From Methylobacterium oryzae (GTDB lineage: Bacteria > Pseudomonadota > Alphaproteobacteria > Rhizobiales > Beijerinckiaceae), in the NCBI RefSeq assembly GCF_021398735.1, contig NZ_CP090349.1:1494501-1558500 (forward strand): DNA of 64,000 bases, written 5' to 3'. The position numbers and the translations under genes were made by a program. The notes beneath the pieces were generated by a model. It ran no database searches. It had not been told where the DNA came from and worked only from the letters and a program-made list of their open reading frames with translations. Each line of letters opens with the position of its first letter. The first letter of the stretch is position 1. Below, piece by piece: positions 47,144 to 56,902 of this stretch.

Positions 47144-47632
47144 ATGCAGAACCCACAACCCGGATACGCGCAGCGCTTCGAAGCGCCCGGCTACGCCACC
47201 GCGTTGCCGATCCCGTTCGTGCGGGCGAGCCTGGGTGGCCGGACGGTCGCCTATCTCCTCGACATCCTGTTCATCTTCGGCTTCACGGCCCTGCTGACCC
47301 TCGCGATCACCGTGATCGGGGTGGTCACCTTCGGCCTCGGCTGGACGCTGTTCGCGGTCCTTCCGGCGAGCGGCATTATCTACAGCGCGATCACGGTGGG
47401 CGGGCCGAAACAGAGCACGATCGGCCAGCGGATGATGGGCCTGCGGACCGTCGCGCCCGAGAGCGGCGCGCGGGTCGACGTCATCACGGCCGCGGTCCAC
47501 GCGCTGCTGTTCTACGTGGCGATCTCGACCTTCCTGCTCTGGTGCGTCGACATCGCGTTCGGGCTCATGCGCTCCGACCGCCGCCTCGGGCACGACCTGC
47601 TCCTCGGCCTCGCCGTCGTCCACGCGCGCTGA
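47144..47632 (+). CDS. RDD-family membrane protein
   Basis: A 162-residue protein from ATG 47144. The RDD motif appears as RASLGGRTVAYLLDILFIFG, with two to three membrane helices and SRxxQTLGQRxxGLR-like QSTIGQRMMGLRTVAPESGA, ending in SDRRLGHDLLLGLAVV. RDD proteins are linked to salt/pH homeostasis or act as partners of other membrane proteins. Substrate unknown. Followed by a strong hairpin. Confidence 0.85.
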   Translation: MQNPQPGYAQRFEAPGYATALPIPFVRASLGGRTVAYLLDILFIFGFTALLTLAITVIGVVTFGLGWTLFAVLPASGIIYSAITVGGPKQSTIGQRMMGLRTVAPESGARVDVITAAVHALLFYVAISTFLLWCVDIAFGLMRSDRRLGHDLLLGLAVVHAR

Positions 47633-47663
47633 GCCGCGATTCCGCTGATGAAAATCTGACGGT

Positions 47664-47698
47664 GCGACCGGCCGGGCCATTGAGCCCCGGCCGGTCGC
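47664..47698 (+). terminator. 13-bp perfect hairpin after the RDD gene
   Basis: GCGACCGGCCGGG pairs perfectly with CCCGGCCGGTCGC around 9 bases, 31 bases after the stop. No U-run follows, but its stability suggests transcription stop. Confidence 0.6.
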
Positions 47699-47747
47699 CT
47701 GTACACTGTCACGCCGGCGCCGCGAGGATGAACCCGGCGCAGGGTCT

Positions 47748-48503
47748 GTGAGAAGCGTGACCAGCCACCCGCGCGACACACCGCAATTCTACCTCACCGC
47801 CCCCTCGCCGTGCCCCTACCTGCCGGGGCAGGAGGAGCGGAAGGTCTTCACCCACTTGGTCGGACGGCGCGCCCGCGACCTGAACGAGATCCTGACCCAG
47901 GGCGGTTTCCGCCGCTCGCAGACCATCGCGTACCGGCCGGCCTGCGAGACGTGCCGGGCCTGCGTCTCGGTCCGCGTGGTGGTCGACGAGTTCGAGCCGA
48001 GCGCCAGCCAGCGGCGCATCCTGGCGCGCAGCGCCGACTGGGTCGGTACGCCGGAGCCGAACCGGCCCGCCTCCGAGCAGTACGCCCTGTTCCGCCGCTA
48101 CCTCGACGCCCGGCACGGCGACGGCGGCATGGTCGACATGACCGTGCTCGACTACGCCATGATGGTCGAGGACAGCCACGTCGACACGCACCTCGTGTCG
48201 TATCGCCGGCACGGGCCGGACACGGCGATCACCGGCCGCGGCTCCGGACCGCCGCTCGCGTTCTGCCTGACGGACGTCCTCTCGGACGGCCTGTCGATGG
48301 TCTACTCGTTCTACGATCCCGCGGAGGCCGCGCGCTCGCCCGGGACCTTCATGATTCTCGACCACATCCGCCGGGCTCGCGCGCTCGGGCTGCCCTACCT
48401 CTATCTCGGCTACTGGGTCGAGGGCTCGCGCAAGATGGACTACAAGTCCCGCTTCCGGCCGCAGGAACGGCTGATGGGCCAGGGCTGGGTGCGGATCGAC
48501 TGA
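47748..48503 (+). CDS. bpt: Aspartate/glutamate leucyltransferase (arginyltransferase family)
   Basis: Transfers Leu from Leu-tRNA to N-terminal Asp or Glu, sending proteins to ClpS/ClpAP. The 251-residue protein has the family's N-terminal [20 protein letters not shown] and [20 protein letters not shown] (Cys cluster), and C-terminal [20 protein letters not shown]. Starts at GTG 47748 or 47757. Confidence 0.93.
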   Translation: MRSVTSHPRDTPQFYLTAPSPCPYLPGQEERKVFTHLVGRRARDLNEILTQGGFRRSQTIAYRPACETCRACVSVRVVVDEFEPSASQRRILARSADWVGTPEPNRPASEQYALFRRYLDARHGDGGMVDMTVLDYAMMVEDSHVDTHLVSYRRHGPDTAITGRGSGPPLAFCLTDVLSDGLSMVYSFYDPAEAARSPGTFMILDHIRRARALGLPYLYLGYWVEGSRKMDYKSRFRPQERLMGQGWVRID

Positions 48504-48622
48504 GCCCGGTGCGGCGCGCGTTTCACGTCGGTTGCCGTCCCGGCATGCCCGATGCGCATTGAGCGGCCGGCCCGGCGCATGCTACCGGCCACGCACGCAA
48601 TCCGGACCGTGCCGAGGCCCCC

Positions 48623-49930
48623 ATGATCCCCCGCTATAGCCGCCCCGCGATGACGGCGATCTGGTCGCCCGAGAGCCGCTTCCGGATCTGGTTCGAGATC
48701 GAGGCCCACGCCACCACGGCGCTCGCCGAGATCGGTGTCGTGCCGAAGGCGGCGGCCGAGACGATCTGGACCAAGGGCAAGGACGCGGTCTTCGACGTCG
48801 CCCGCATCGACGCGATCGAGGCGGTGACGAAGCACGACGTCATCGCCTTCCTGACCCACCTCGCCGAGATCGTCGGTCCCGAGGCGCGCTTCGTCCACCA
48901 GGGCATGACCTCTTCGGACGTGCTCGACACCTGCCTCAACGTGCAATTGGTGCGGGCCGCCGATATCCTGATCGCCGACGTCGACTCGCTGCTCTCCGCC
49001 CTGAAGACCCGGGCCCTGGAGCACAAGCTCACCCCGACCATCGGCCGGTCGCACGGCATCCACGCCGAGCCGGTCACCTTCGGTCTGAAGCTCGCCCAGG
49101 CCTACGCCGAGTTCGAGCGCAACCGCCGCCGCCTCGTCGCGGCCCGCGAGGAGGTCGCCACCTGCGCGATCTCGGGCGCGGTCGGCACGTTCGCCAACAT
49201 CGACCCGCGGGTGGAGCAGTACGTCGCCGAGAAGATGGGCCTGACCGCCGAGCCGGTCTCGACCCAGGTGATCCCACGCGACCGGCACGCGATGTTCTTC
49301 GCGACCCTCGGCGTCGTCGCCTCGTCGCTGGAGCGGCTGGCGATCGAGATCCGGCACCTCCAGCGCACCGAGGTCCTCGAGGCGGAGGAGTTCTTCTCCG
49401 AGGGCCAGAAGGGCTCCTCGGCGATGCCGCACAAGCGCAACCCGGTCCTCACCGAGAACATCACGGGCCTCGCCCGGATGGTGCGCGGCTACGTCACCCC
49501 GGCCCTGGAGAACGTCGCCCTCTGGCACGAGCGCGACATCTCCCACTCGTCGGTGGAGCGGATGATCGGCCCCGACGCCACCGTCACCCTCGACTTCGCC
49601 CTGGCGCGGATGACCGGGGTGATGGAGAAGCTGCTGGTCTACCCGGCCAACATGCAGAAGAACCTCGACCGGCTCGGCGGCCTGATCCACTCGCAGCGCG
49701 TGCTGCTGGCGCTGACCCAGGCCGGGGTCTCCCGCGAGGATTCCTACCGGCTGGTCCAGCGCAACGCGATGCCGGTCTGGCGCGGCGAGGGCGATTTCCT
49801 GGCGCTGCTCAAGGCGGACCCGGAGGTCGCCGCGGCGCTCCCGGCCGAGCAGATCGAGGCGTGCTTCGATCTCGGCTACCACTTCAAGCACGTGGACACG
49901 ATCTTCGGGCGGGTCTTCGGCGACCGCTGA
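48623..49930 (+). CDS. purB: Adenylosuccinate lyase
   Basis: Cleaves SAICAR and adenylosuccinate in purine synthesis. 435 residues. The signature loop KGSSAMPHKRNPVLTENITG holds the mobile Ser, and MTSSDVLDTCLNVQL and SHGIHAEPVTFGLKLA (catalytic His) are present. purA lies 1.5 kb downstream on the same strand, giving both steps from IMP to AMP. Confidence 0.97.
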   Translation: MIPRYSRPAMTAIWSPESRFRIWFEIEAHATTALAEIGVVPKAAAETIWTKGKDAVFDVARIDAIEAVTKHDVIAFLTHLAEIVGPEARFVHQGMTSSDVLDTCLNVQLVRAADILIADVDSLLSALKTRALEHKLTPTIGRSHGIHAEPVTFGLKLAQAYAEFERNRRRLVAAREEVATCAISGAVGTFANIDPRVEQYVAEKMGLTAEPVSTQVIPRDRHAMFFATLGVVASSLERLAIEIRHLQRTEVLEAEEFFSEGQKGSSAMPHKRNPVLTENITGLARMVRGYVTPALENVALWHERDISHSSVERMIGPDATVTLDFALARMTGVMEKLLVYPANMQKNLDRLGGLIHSQRVLLALTQAGVSREDSYRLVQRNAMPVWRGEGDFLALLKADPEVAAALPAEQIEACFDLGYHFKHVDTIFGRVFGDR

Positions 49931-50009
49931 GACTCCGCACGATTCCTGCTTCGACCCGCGCTCGCGGGCCCGCGTTTCCGGGCCCGCGCCGAACACAGGA
50001 CAGCTCCCC

Positions 50010-50867
50010 GTGACCGCTCCCCGCATCGTCTACCTCAACGGCCAGTTCCTTCCCTACGAGGAGGCGCGCGTGCCGATCATGGACCGCGGCTTCCTGTTCG
50101 CCGACGGCATCTACGAGGTCTCGGCGATCATCGACGGCAAGCTCGTCGACAACGCCGCGCACCTCGTGCGCCTCGACCGCTCGCTCGGCGAGATCGGCAT
50201 CCGCAACCCGCACGACGCGGCGGGCTGGGAGCGCCTGCAGACCGAGCTCGTCGCCCGCAACGGCGTCAGCGAGGGGCTCGTCTACATGCAGGTGACCCGC
50301 GGGGTGGCCGAGCGCGACTTCGCCTTCCCTAAGGCCGGCACCGAGCCCACCGTGGTGATGTTCACGCAGGCCAAGACCGTGCTCGCCAACCCGCTCGCCG
50401 AGAGCGGCGCCCGGGTGATCACCGTCGAGGACCTGCGCTGGAAGCGGCGGGACATCAAGTCGGTGGCCCTGCTGGCGCAGGTGCTCGCCAAGCAGCAGGC
50501 GGCCGAGGCCGGCGTCGCTGAGGCCTGGATGGTCGAGGACGGCGCGGTCACCGAGGGCTCCTCCTCGACCGCGTTCATCATCGGCCGCGACCGCGTGCTC
50601 GTGACCCGGCCGCTCTCCACGGCGCTCCTGCCGGGCATCACCCGGGCCTCGGTGTTGCGCCTCGCGCAGGAGGCCGACCTGCGCATCGAGGAGCGGCTGA
50701 TCCCGGTGGACGAGGTCTACGCGGCCCAGGAGGCCTTCTACACCAGCGCCTCCGCCTTCGTGATGCCGGTCGTCGAGATCGACGGGCGGTCAATCGGCGA
50801 GGGGCGGCCGGGCGCGCTGACCCGGCGCCTGCGCGAGCTCTACATCGAGGCCGCCCGCCAGGGTTGA
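50010..50867 (+). CDS. dat: D-amino acid aminotransferase (fold type IV PLP enzyme)
   Basis: A 285-residue protein. MDRGFLFADGIYEVSAIIDG opens the fold, the PLP Lys is in RRDIKSVALLAQVLAKQQA, and the phosphate-binding EGSSSTAFII and ALLPGITRASVLRLA follow. This matches D-alanine aminotransferase more than branched-chain aminotransferase. The product would supply D-Ala or D-Glu for the cell wall. GTG start. Confidence 0.85.
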   Translation: MTAPRIVYLNGQFLPYEEARVPIMDRGFLFADGIYEVSAIIDGKLVDNAAHLVRLDRSLGEIGIRNPHDAAGWERLQTELVARNGVSEGLVYMQVTRGVAERDFAFPKAGTEPTVVMFTQAKTVLANPLAESGARVITVEDLRWKRRDIKSVALLAQVLAKQQAAEAGVAEAWMVEDGAVTEGSSSTAFIIGRDRVLVTRPLSTALLPGITRASVLRLAQEADLRIEERLIPVDEVYAAQEAFYTSASAFVMPVVEIDGRSIGEGRPGALTRRLRELYIEAARQG

Positions 50868-50917
50868 GGCCGCCGGATCCGGTCCACAGGACGGGACGTC
50901 GGACCCGATCGCGGACA

Positions 50918-50942
50918 GGAACGGATCCCGTCTCCGACTGTT
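50918..50942 (+). promoter_or_regulatory. Candidate EcfG-type general-stress promoter
   Basis: GGAAC (50918-50922) and GTT (50940-50942) are 17 bases apart, 37 bases before the GTG at 50980. Same arrangement as at 36021-36045. Confidence 0.55.
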
Positions 50943-50979
50943 CCTCCCCGAATTCGTGTCTCGAACCGGGGAGGCCCTC

Positions 50980-51282
50980 GTGCCGAACAAGACCCTGCTC
51001 GCCGCCCTCGCGACGACCTTGGCGGCGACCGTCGCGGCAGTACCCGCCGGCGCCCAGACGACCAGTCCGGCCCCGGCGCCGCCCGAGCGCGTTCGCCCGA
51101 ACGCGGACGCGCCGCCGCAGGACCAGTCGCTCAGCGACAAGCTCCAGAAGAACGACGGCGTGATCAAGCCGCCGGATTCCGGCACGACCGGCACTGTGGT
51201 GAAGCCCGATCAGTCCGGCTCCATGCCGGTGATCAAGCCGCACGAACTGCCCGGTCGCGACCCCGGTACCGAGGCCAAGTAA
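50980..51282 (+). CDS. Small exported Pro-rich protein
   Basis: A 100-residue protein starting at GTG 50980, with GGGGAG 6 bases upstream. The signal peptide (LLAALATTLAATVAAVPAGA) is followed by a Pro/Ala/Asp-rich mature part (DGVIKPPDSGTTGTVVKPDQ). No fold recognised. The EcfG-like promoter suggests stress-linked expression. Confidence 0.7.
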   Translation: MPNKTLLAALATTLAATVAAVPAGAQTTSPAPAPPERVRPNADAPPQDQSLSDKLQKNDGVIKPPDSGTTGTVVKPDQSGSMPVIKPHELPGRDPGTEAK

Positions 51283-51439
51283 GCCGGTCGTGACCGGCTC
51301 CGGCCGACCGCCATGCGGTCCGAACATGCGGCCCCTTGCTTGATTTCGTTGCCCGGATCGCGGAAACGGCTCACGACGTACGTTGCCTGCACCCGTGGGC
51401 GGCGCCGTCCCGGTTTCCGTCGCGGGTAAGCAGGCAGGC

Positions 51440-52732
<1,293 letters not shown>

Positions 52733-53012
52733 CCCTTCGCGCGCTATCCCGTTGACGACGCGTGTTTTCGGCGGCCCTGCCTGTATCCAGTCCGCGCGGG
52801 CTTGATCTAGAACGGGCTGGCGGCCGGGCGGTCCGTATCGCGATCCGCCCGCCGTCTCGAAGGCAACCGGCGCGCGGGCCCTGATCCCGCGCGGCGGGAT
52901 ACGACAAACCGGCCGACGGCCGCGACCGGACCTGTCGGGCGGGCGCGGACCTCGGTCCCCGGCCTCCGACCGGCTTTGCCGGACGGCGGCCGAAGGGGCG
53001 GACCAGAGTATC

Positions 53013-54512
53013 ATGGCCGATTACTACCCGCTTCTGGCGCGCGCGCTCGACGCGCTGCCGGACCGAACGCCCGCCCTGCGCAAGGCGGTCTACGACCGCG
53101 CGCGCAACGCCCTGATCAGCCAGCTGCGCTCCCTCGATCCGCCGCTGTCGGAGGCCGATATCGATCTCGAGCGTCGGGCGCTCGACGCCGCGATCGAGCG
53201 GCTCGAGGTCGATCACGGCGGCCTCCCGGCCCCCGCCAACGATGCCGCGCAGGCGCCCGGGGCGCCCGCTCCGGCCACGGTTTCGGCGCCGCCATCAGCA
53301 CCGGCCGTGCCCGCACCCGCCGCGCCAGAGCCCGCCATCCCAGAGCCGATCGTCCCCGCGGCGACGGAGCCGGAGATCCCGGAGCCGTCCCCGCCGGAGC
53401 CGGGATCCGGTCCCGCGCTGGCGCCCATCCTCCCGTCGGCGAAGCCGCCGTTCGCGGTGGCGGCCCGCGACGGGGATCGGGAGGCCGCGGACGGGCCGCG
53501 CGAGGCACCGATCCCGATCGCGCCGCCCCGTCCGGGCACGCCGCAGACGGCCGCGCCCGACACGGCCCCGCTGGTCGCCGAGACGTCCGGCGCCGAGGTG
53601 CCCGCCGTCGAGGACCCTGACGCCGAGGCGGCCGAGGGCGCGGGCGGGCGTCAGCGTCCGCGGATCGAGGTGGTCCCCCCGCGCACCGGTCGGTCGCGCG
53701 TGCTGCGCAACGTCTTCGTGGGCGGTGTCCTGGCTGTGGTGATCGGCCTGATCGCCGTCGCGGCCTTCCTGCTGCGCGACCGGCCGCAGAACCTGCCGTC
53801 GAGCGGCACGGAGACCGCGGACACGCAGCAGCCGGAAGGCGAGACCAAGTTCGGCGACCGGGTCGGCGGCGACGCCGCCCCGGCCCCCAAGGCCCCGACG
53901 CGCGTCGAGAACGGTGCGCCGGCACGGGCCGCGGCCACGCCCGCGCCGGCCGACGCGGGCGTCGCGGTCGCGCAGAGGGCGGAACTCGTCGAGGAGGCGA
54001 CGGGGGCCGAGGGCGGTCAGCCGACCGTGACGCCGGGGCGGGTGACGTGGCGGCTCGAGACCGTCAACGGGGATCAGGGGCAGCCGGTCCAGAACGCCGT
54101 CGTCGCCACCGTGACCATCCCGGATGCCGGCCTGACGCTGGTGATGACCATCCAGCGCAATCTCGACGCGACCCTGCCGGCCTCCCACACGGTGAGCTTG
54201 GCCTTCAGCCAGAGCGGCAGCAACGCCGCGTCCAGAACCGTCCAAGATGTCGGGTTGCTCCAGGCCAAGGACGAGCAGAGCGCCCGCGGCTCGCCGGTCT
54301 CGGGCCTGCCGGTTCGGGTACGCGACAACCTGTTCCTGATCGGCCTGTCGTCGCTGCAGAACGACGTCGAGCGCAACACCGACCTGCTCCTCCACCGGAA
54401 CTGGTTCGACATCGCCCTGCGCTACACGTCCGGCCGCCGGGCGGTCCTGACCTTCGAGAAGGGCGCCGCCGGCGCCCAGGTGATGCAGAACGCCTTCGAC
54501 GCCTGGCAGTGA
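53013..54512 (+). CDS. Single-pass membrane protein of unknown function
   Basis: A 499-residue protein. Residues 1-70 are a helical domain (YYPLLARALDALPDRTPALR, then IDLERRALDAAIERLEVD). Residues 70-225 are a long Pro/Ala/Glu low-complexity stretch. One membrane helix follows (VGGVLAVVIGLIAVAAFLLR) and then a periplasmic domain of about 170 residues (VTWRLETVNGDQGQPVQNAV, VTIPDAGLTLVMTIQRNLDA, LLLHRNWFDIALRYTSGRRA). This cytoplasmic-helix/Pro-linker/TM/beta-domain plan is common in alphaproteobacteria without known function. It stands alone and is convergent with rpoH. Confidence 0.8.
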   Translation: MADYYPLLARALDALPDRTPALRKAVYDRARNALISQLRSLDPPLSEADIDLERRALDAAIERLEVDHGGLPAPANDAAQAPGAPAPATVSAPPSAPAVPAPAAPEPAIPEPIVPAATEPEIPEPSPPEPGSGPALAPILPSAKPPFAVAARDGDREAADGPREAPIPIAPPRPGTPQTAAPDTAPLVAETSGAEVPAVEDPDAEAAEGAGGRQRPRIEVVPPRTGRSRVLRNVFVGGVLAVVIGLIAVAAFLLRDRPQNLPSSGTETADTQQPEGETKFGDRVGGDAAPAPKAPTRVENGAPARAAATPAPADAGVAVAQRAELVEEATGAEGGQPTVTPGRVTWRLETVNGDQGQPVQNAVVATVTIPDAGLTLVMTIQRNLDATLPASHTVSLAFSQSGSNAASRTVQDVGLLQAKDEQSARGSPVSGLPVRVRDNLFLIGLSSLQNDVERNTDLLLHRNWFDIALRYTSGRRAVLTFEKGAAGAQVMQNAFDAWQ

Positions 54513-54587
54513 TCGCTCGACGGCACCCGCCGTCCGAGCCCCGACCCGAACCGGCGGGCCCGGCGCGTCGCTCGCCGGGCGCGCGGC

Positions 54588-55481
54588 TCAGCGGGCCTCG
54601 ATGCCGGTCCGGGGCAGCTCGCGGCTCGCGATGTTGCGCTTGACCGCTTCCTGCACCTTCTCGAAGGCGCGGACCTCGATCTGCCGGACGCGTTCGCGGG
54701 ACACGCCGAACTCGCCGGAGAGATCCTCCAGGGTGATCGGGTCCTCGGCGAGGCGCCGGGCCTCGAAGATGCGGCGCTCGCGCGGATTGAGCACACCGAG
54801 GGCGTCCTTGAGCGCGGAGAGGCGGTTCTGACCCTCCTGCTCCCGCGCCAGCACGGTCTCCTGGCTCGGGCTGTTGTCCACGAGCCAGTCCTGCCACTCG
54901 CCCTCGCCCTCCTCGCGCAGGGGCGCGTTGAGCGACGTGTCGCCGGACAGGCGCCGGTTCATGTCGATCACGTCCTGCTCGGGCACGCCGAGACGGGTGG
55001 CGATCTGCTTCACCTGATCGGGCTTGAGGTCACCCTCGTCGAGGGCCGAGATCTTGCCCTTCGCCTTGCGCAGGTTGAAGAACAGCTTCTTCTGGTTCGC
55101 GGTCGTGCCCATCTTCACGAGCGACCACGAGCGCAGGATGTATTCCTGGATCGCCGCCTTGATCCACCACATCGCGTAGGTGGCCAGACGGAAGCCCTTG
55201 TCGGGATCGAAGCGCTTGACCGCCTGCATGAGGCCGACATTGCCCTCCGACACGACTTCGCCGATCGGCAGGCCGTAGCCGCGGTAGCCCATGGCGATCT
55301 TGGCGACCAGGCGCAGGTGCGACGTCACGAGCCGGTGCGCGGCCTCGCGGTCGCCGGCGTCGCGCCAGGCCTTCGCCAGCGTGAACTCTTCCGACGGCTC
55401 CAGCATCGGGAACTTGCGAATCTCGTCGAGGTAGCGCGAGAGGCCACCTTCGTTGGCGAGCACGGGCAGCGTACCGGCCAT
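54588..55481 (-). CDS. rpoH: Heat-shock sigma factor sigma-32
   Basis: A 297-residue sigma-70-family factor. Region 2 reads GYGLPIGEVVSEGNVGLMQA, then FRLATYAMWWIKAAIQEYIL. The RpoH box reads NQKKLFFNLRKAKGKI, and region 4 reads ITLEDLSGEFGVSRERVRQI. It directs heat-shock promoters. The ATG at 55481 (MAGTLPVLANEGGLSRYLDE) is chosen because upstream residues are not conserved. Several alphaproteobacteria have more than one RpoH; only one is seen here. Confidence 0.96.
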   Translation of the reverse strand: MAGTLPVLANEGGLSRYLDEIRKFPMLEPSEEFTLAKAWRDAGDREAAHRLVTSHLRLVAKIAMGYRGYGLPIGEVVSEGNVGLMQAVKRFDPDKGFRLATYAMWWIKAAIQEYILRSWSLVKMGTTANQKKLFFNLRKAKGKISALDEGDLKPDQVKQIATRLGVPEQDVIDMNRRLSGDTSLNAPLREEGEGEWQDWLVDNSPSQETVLAREQEGQNRLSALKDALGVLNPRERRIFEARRLAEDPITLEDLSGEFGVSRERVRQIEVRAFEKVQEAVKRNIASRELPRTGIEAR

Positions 55482-55659
55482 GGCATTCTCCTGGACCTTA
55501 TGTCCCCCTGTCGGGCGGACGCGACGGACAACAGTGCCGTCCACTCGGGCCGCTCTTGAGCCGACCCTGCCGGCCCCCCATCTCGTACGGGACGCCGGGG
55601 AGCCGGTCGCGGTCGATGACACCCACGTCGTCAACAACGCGCCACCGGCGATTTTGGTC

Positions 55660-55686
55660 GTACCATGTCACGATGTGACGCGGTAC
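55660..55686. promoter_or_regulatory. 27-bp palindrome between rluD and rpoH
   Basis: GTACC-N2-GTCAC-N3-GTGAC-N2-GGTAC is a two-part perfect inverted repeat, 179 bases before the rpoH start and 33 bases after the rluD stop. It could be an operator for rpoH control or a hairpin ending rluD transcription. Confidence 0.5.
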
Positions 55687-55718
55687 GGCGTGATCTTTCG
55701 CACGCCGCGACGCGGCGG

Positions 55719-56723
55719 TTACGGGCGCGGCGGCCCGTCCTCTTCCGCCCTCAGCGCCTGCACCAGCGCGGCCATATCGGGCGGTAGCGGGCTCTCGAAC
55801 CGCAGCGTCGCGCCGGTCCGCGGGTGGCTGAAGCCGAGCAGTTCCGCGTGGAGTGCCTGGCGCCCGAGCGCCGCGAGGGCGGCGCGGGCCTCCGGCGTCA
55901 GGCGGGCCGCCTTGGTCCGGAAGGCGCCGCCGTAGACCGTGTCCCCGAGCAGGGGGTGTCCGCGATGGGCGAGATGCACGCGAATCTGGTGGGTGCGGCC
56001 CGTCTCCAGGCGGCACCTTACGAGGGCGGCCTCGCGATACGCCTCGGCTACGGCGTAGTGGGTGACGGCGTGGCGCCCGCTCGCGTCCGAGACGACGGCG
56101 ATCTTCTCCCGGTGGAAGCGCGACCGCGCGAGGCTTGCCTGGATCGTCCCGGCCCGCGGCTGGGGCAGGCCCCAGACCACGGCGGCGTAGGCGCGTTCCA
56201 GCGGTCCGGACCGGCCGTGATCGGCGAACTGGGCGGTGAGGCCCTGGTGGGCCACGTCGTTCTTGGCGACGACGATCAGGCCGCTCGTGTCCTTGTCGAG
56301 GCGGTGGACGATGCCGGGCCGGCGGACGCCGCCGATGCCCGACAGGCTGGCCCCGCAATGGGCGATCAGGGCGTTGACCAGCGTGCCGCTCTCGTGGCCC
56401 GGGGCGGGATGGACCACGAGGCCGGCGGGCTTGTCGATGACGATCAGGTCGTCGTCCTCGTGGACGATCGGCAGATCCGCGGCCTCGGCCACCGGCTCCG
56501 CCGGGGCTGCCGGGGGCACCGTGAGCACGATGCGCGCGCCCGCGGCGACCTTGGCGGCCGGGTCGAGCGCCGGGAGACCGTCCCGCTGAACCCTGCCGGT
56601 GCGGATCAGATCCTGCAGCCGAGCCCGGGATAGATCCGGGAACAGCGCGACCAGCGCCCGGTCGAGCCGCACGCCTCCCTCGGCCACGATCCCGGCCCGC
56701 TCGTCCTGCACGTTGTCCACCAC
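55719..56723 (-). CDS. rluD: 23S rRNA pseudouridine synthase of the RluA/RluD family
   Basis: A 334-residue protein with an N-terminal S4 domain (VRLDRALVALFPDLSRARLQ, DLIRTGRVQRDG) and the catalytic domain. The catalytic Asp is in GIVHRLDKDTSGLIVVAKND. LIVIDKPAGLVVHPAPGHES and LETGRTHQIRVHLAHRGHPL are the other signatures. GTG start around 56723. RluD would modify helix 69; the exact RluA-group member cannot be fixed by eye. rluD upstream of rpoH on one strand is a common alphaproteobacterial order. Confidence 0.9.
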   Translation of the reverse strand: MVDNVQDERAGIVAEGGVRLDRALVALFPDLSRARLQDLIRTGRVQRDGLPALDPAAKVAAGARIVLTVPPAAPAEPVAEAADLPIVHEDDDLIVIDKPAGLVVHPAPGHESGTLVNALIAHCGASLSGIGGVRRPGIVHRLDKDTSGLIVVAKNDVAHQGLTAQFADHGRSGPLERAYAAVVWGLPQPRAGTIQASLARSRFHREKIAVVSDASGRHAVTHYAVAEAYREAALVRCRLETGRTHQIRVHLAHRGHPLLGDTVYGGAFRTKAARLTPEARAALAALGRQALHAELLGFSHPRTGATLRFESPLPPDMAALVQALRAEEDGPPRP

Positions 56724-56826
56724 GACCGCTATTCGCCCCCGATCTGACCCGCCGCGGCGGATTTCCTGACGAAGGCACTTGCTCCCCCGCCGAGTGGTGG
56801 CTATAGCAGCCCCGCGCCGCCGGAAA

Positions 56827-56902
56827 GCTCCCATCGTCTAGCGGTCTAGGACGTCGCCCTCTCACGGCGAAAACAGGGGTTCGATTCCCCTTGGGAGCGC
56901 CA
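56827..56902 (+). tRNA. tRNA-Glu (anticodon CTC), attachment site of the second island
   Basis: 76 bases with CCA-like GCCA end: acceptor GCTCCCA/TGGGAGC, anticodon arm TCGCC-CTCTCAC-GGCGA. The 3' half also encodes, on the opposite strand, the C-terminus of the island integrase. Confidence 0.95.
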
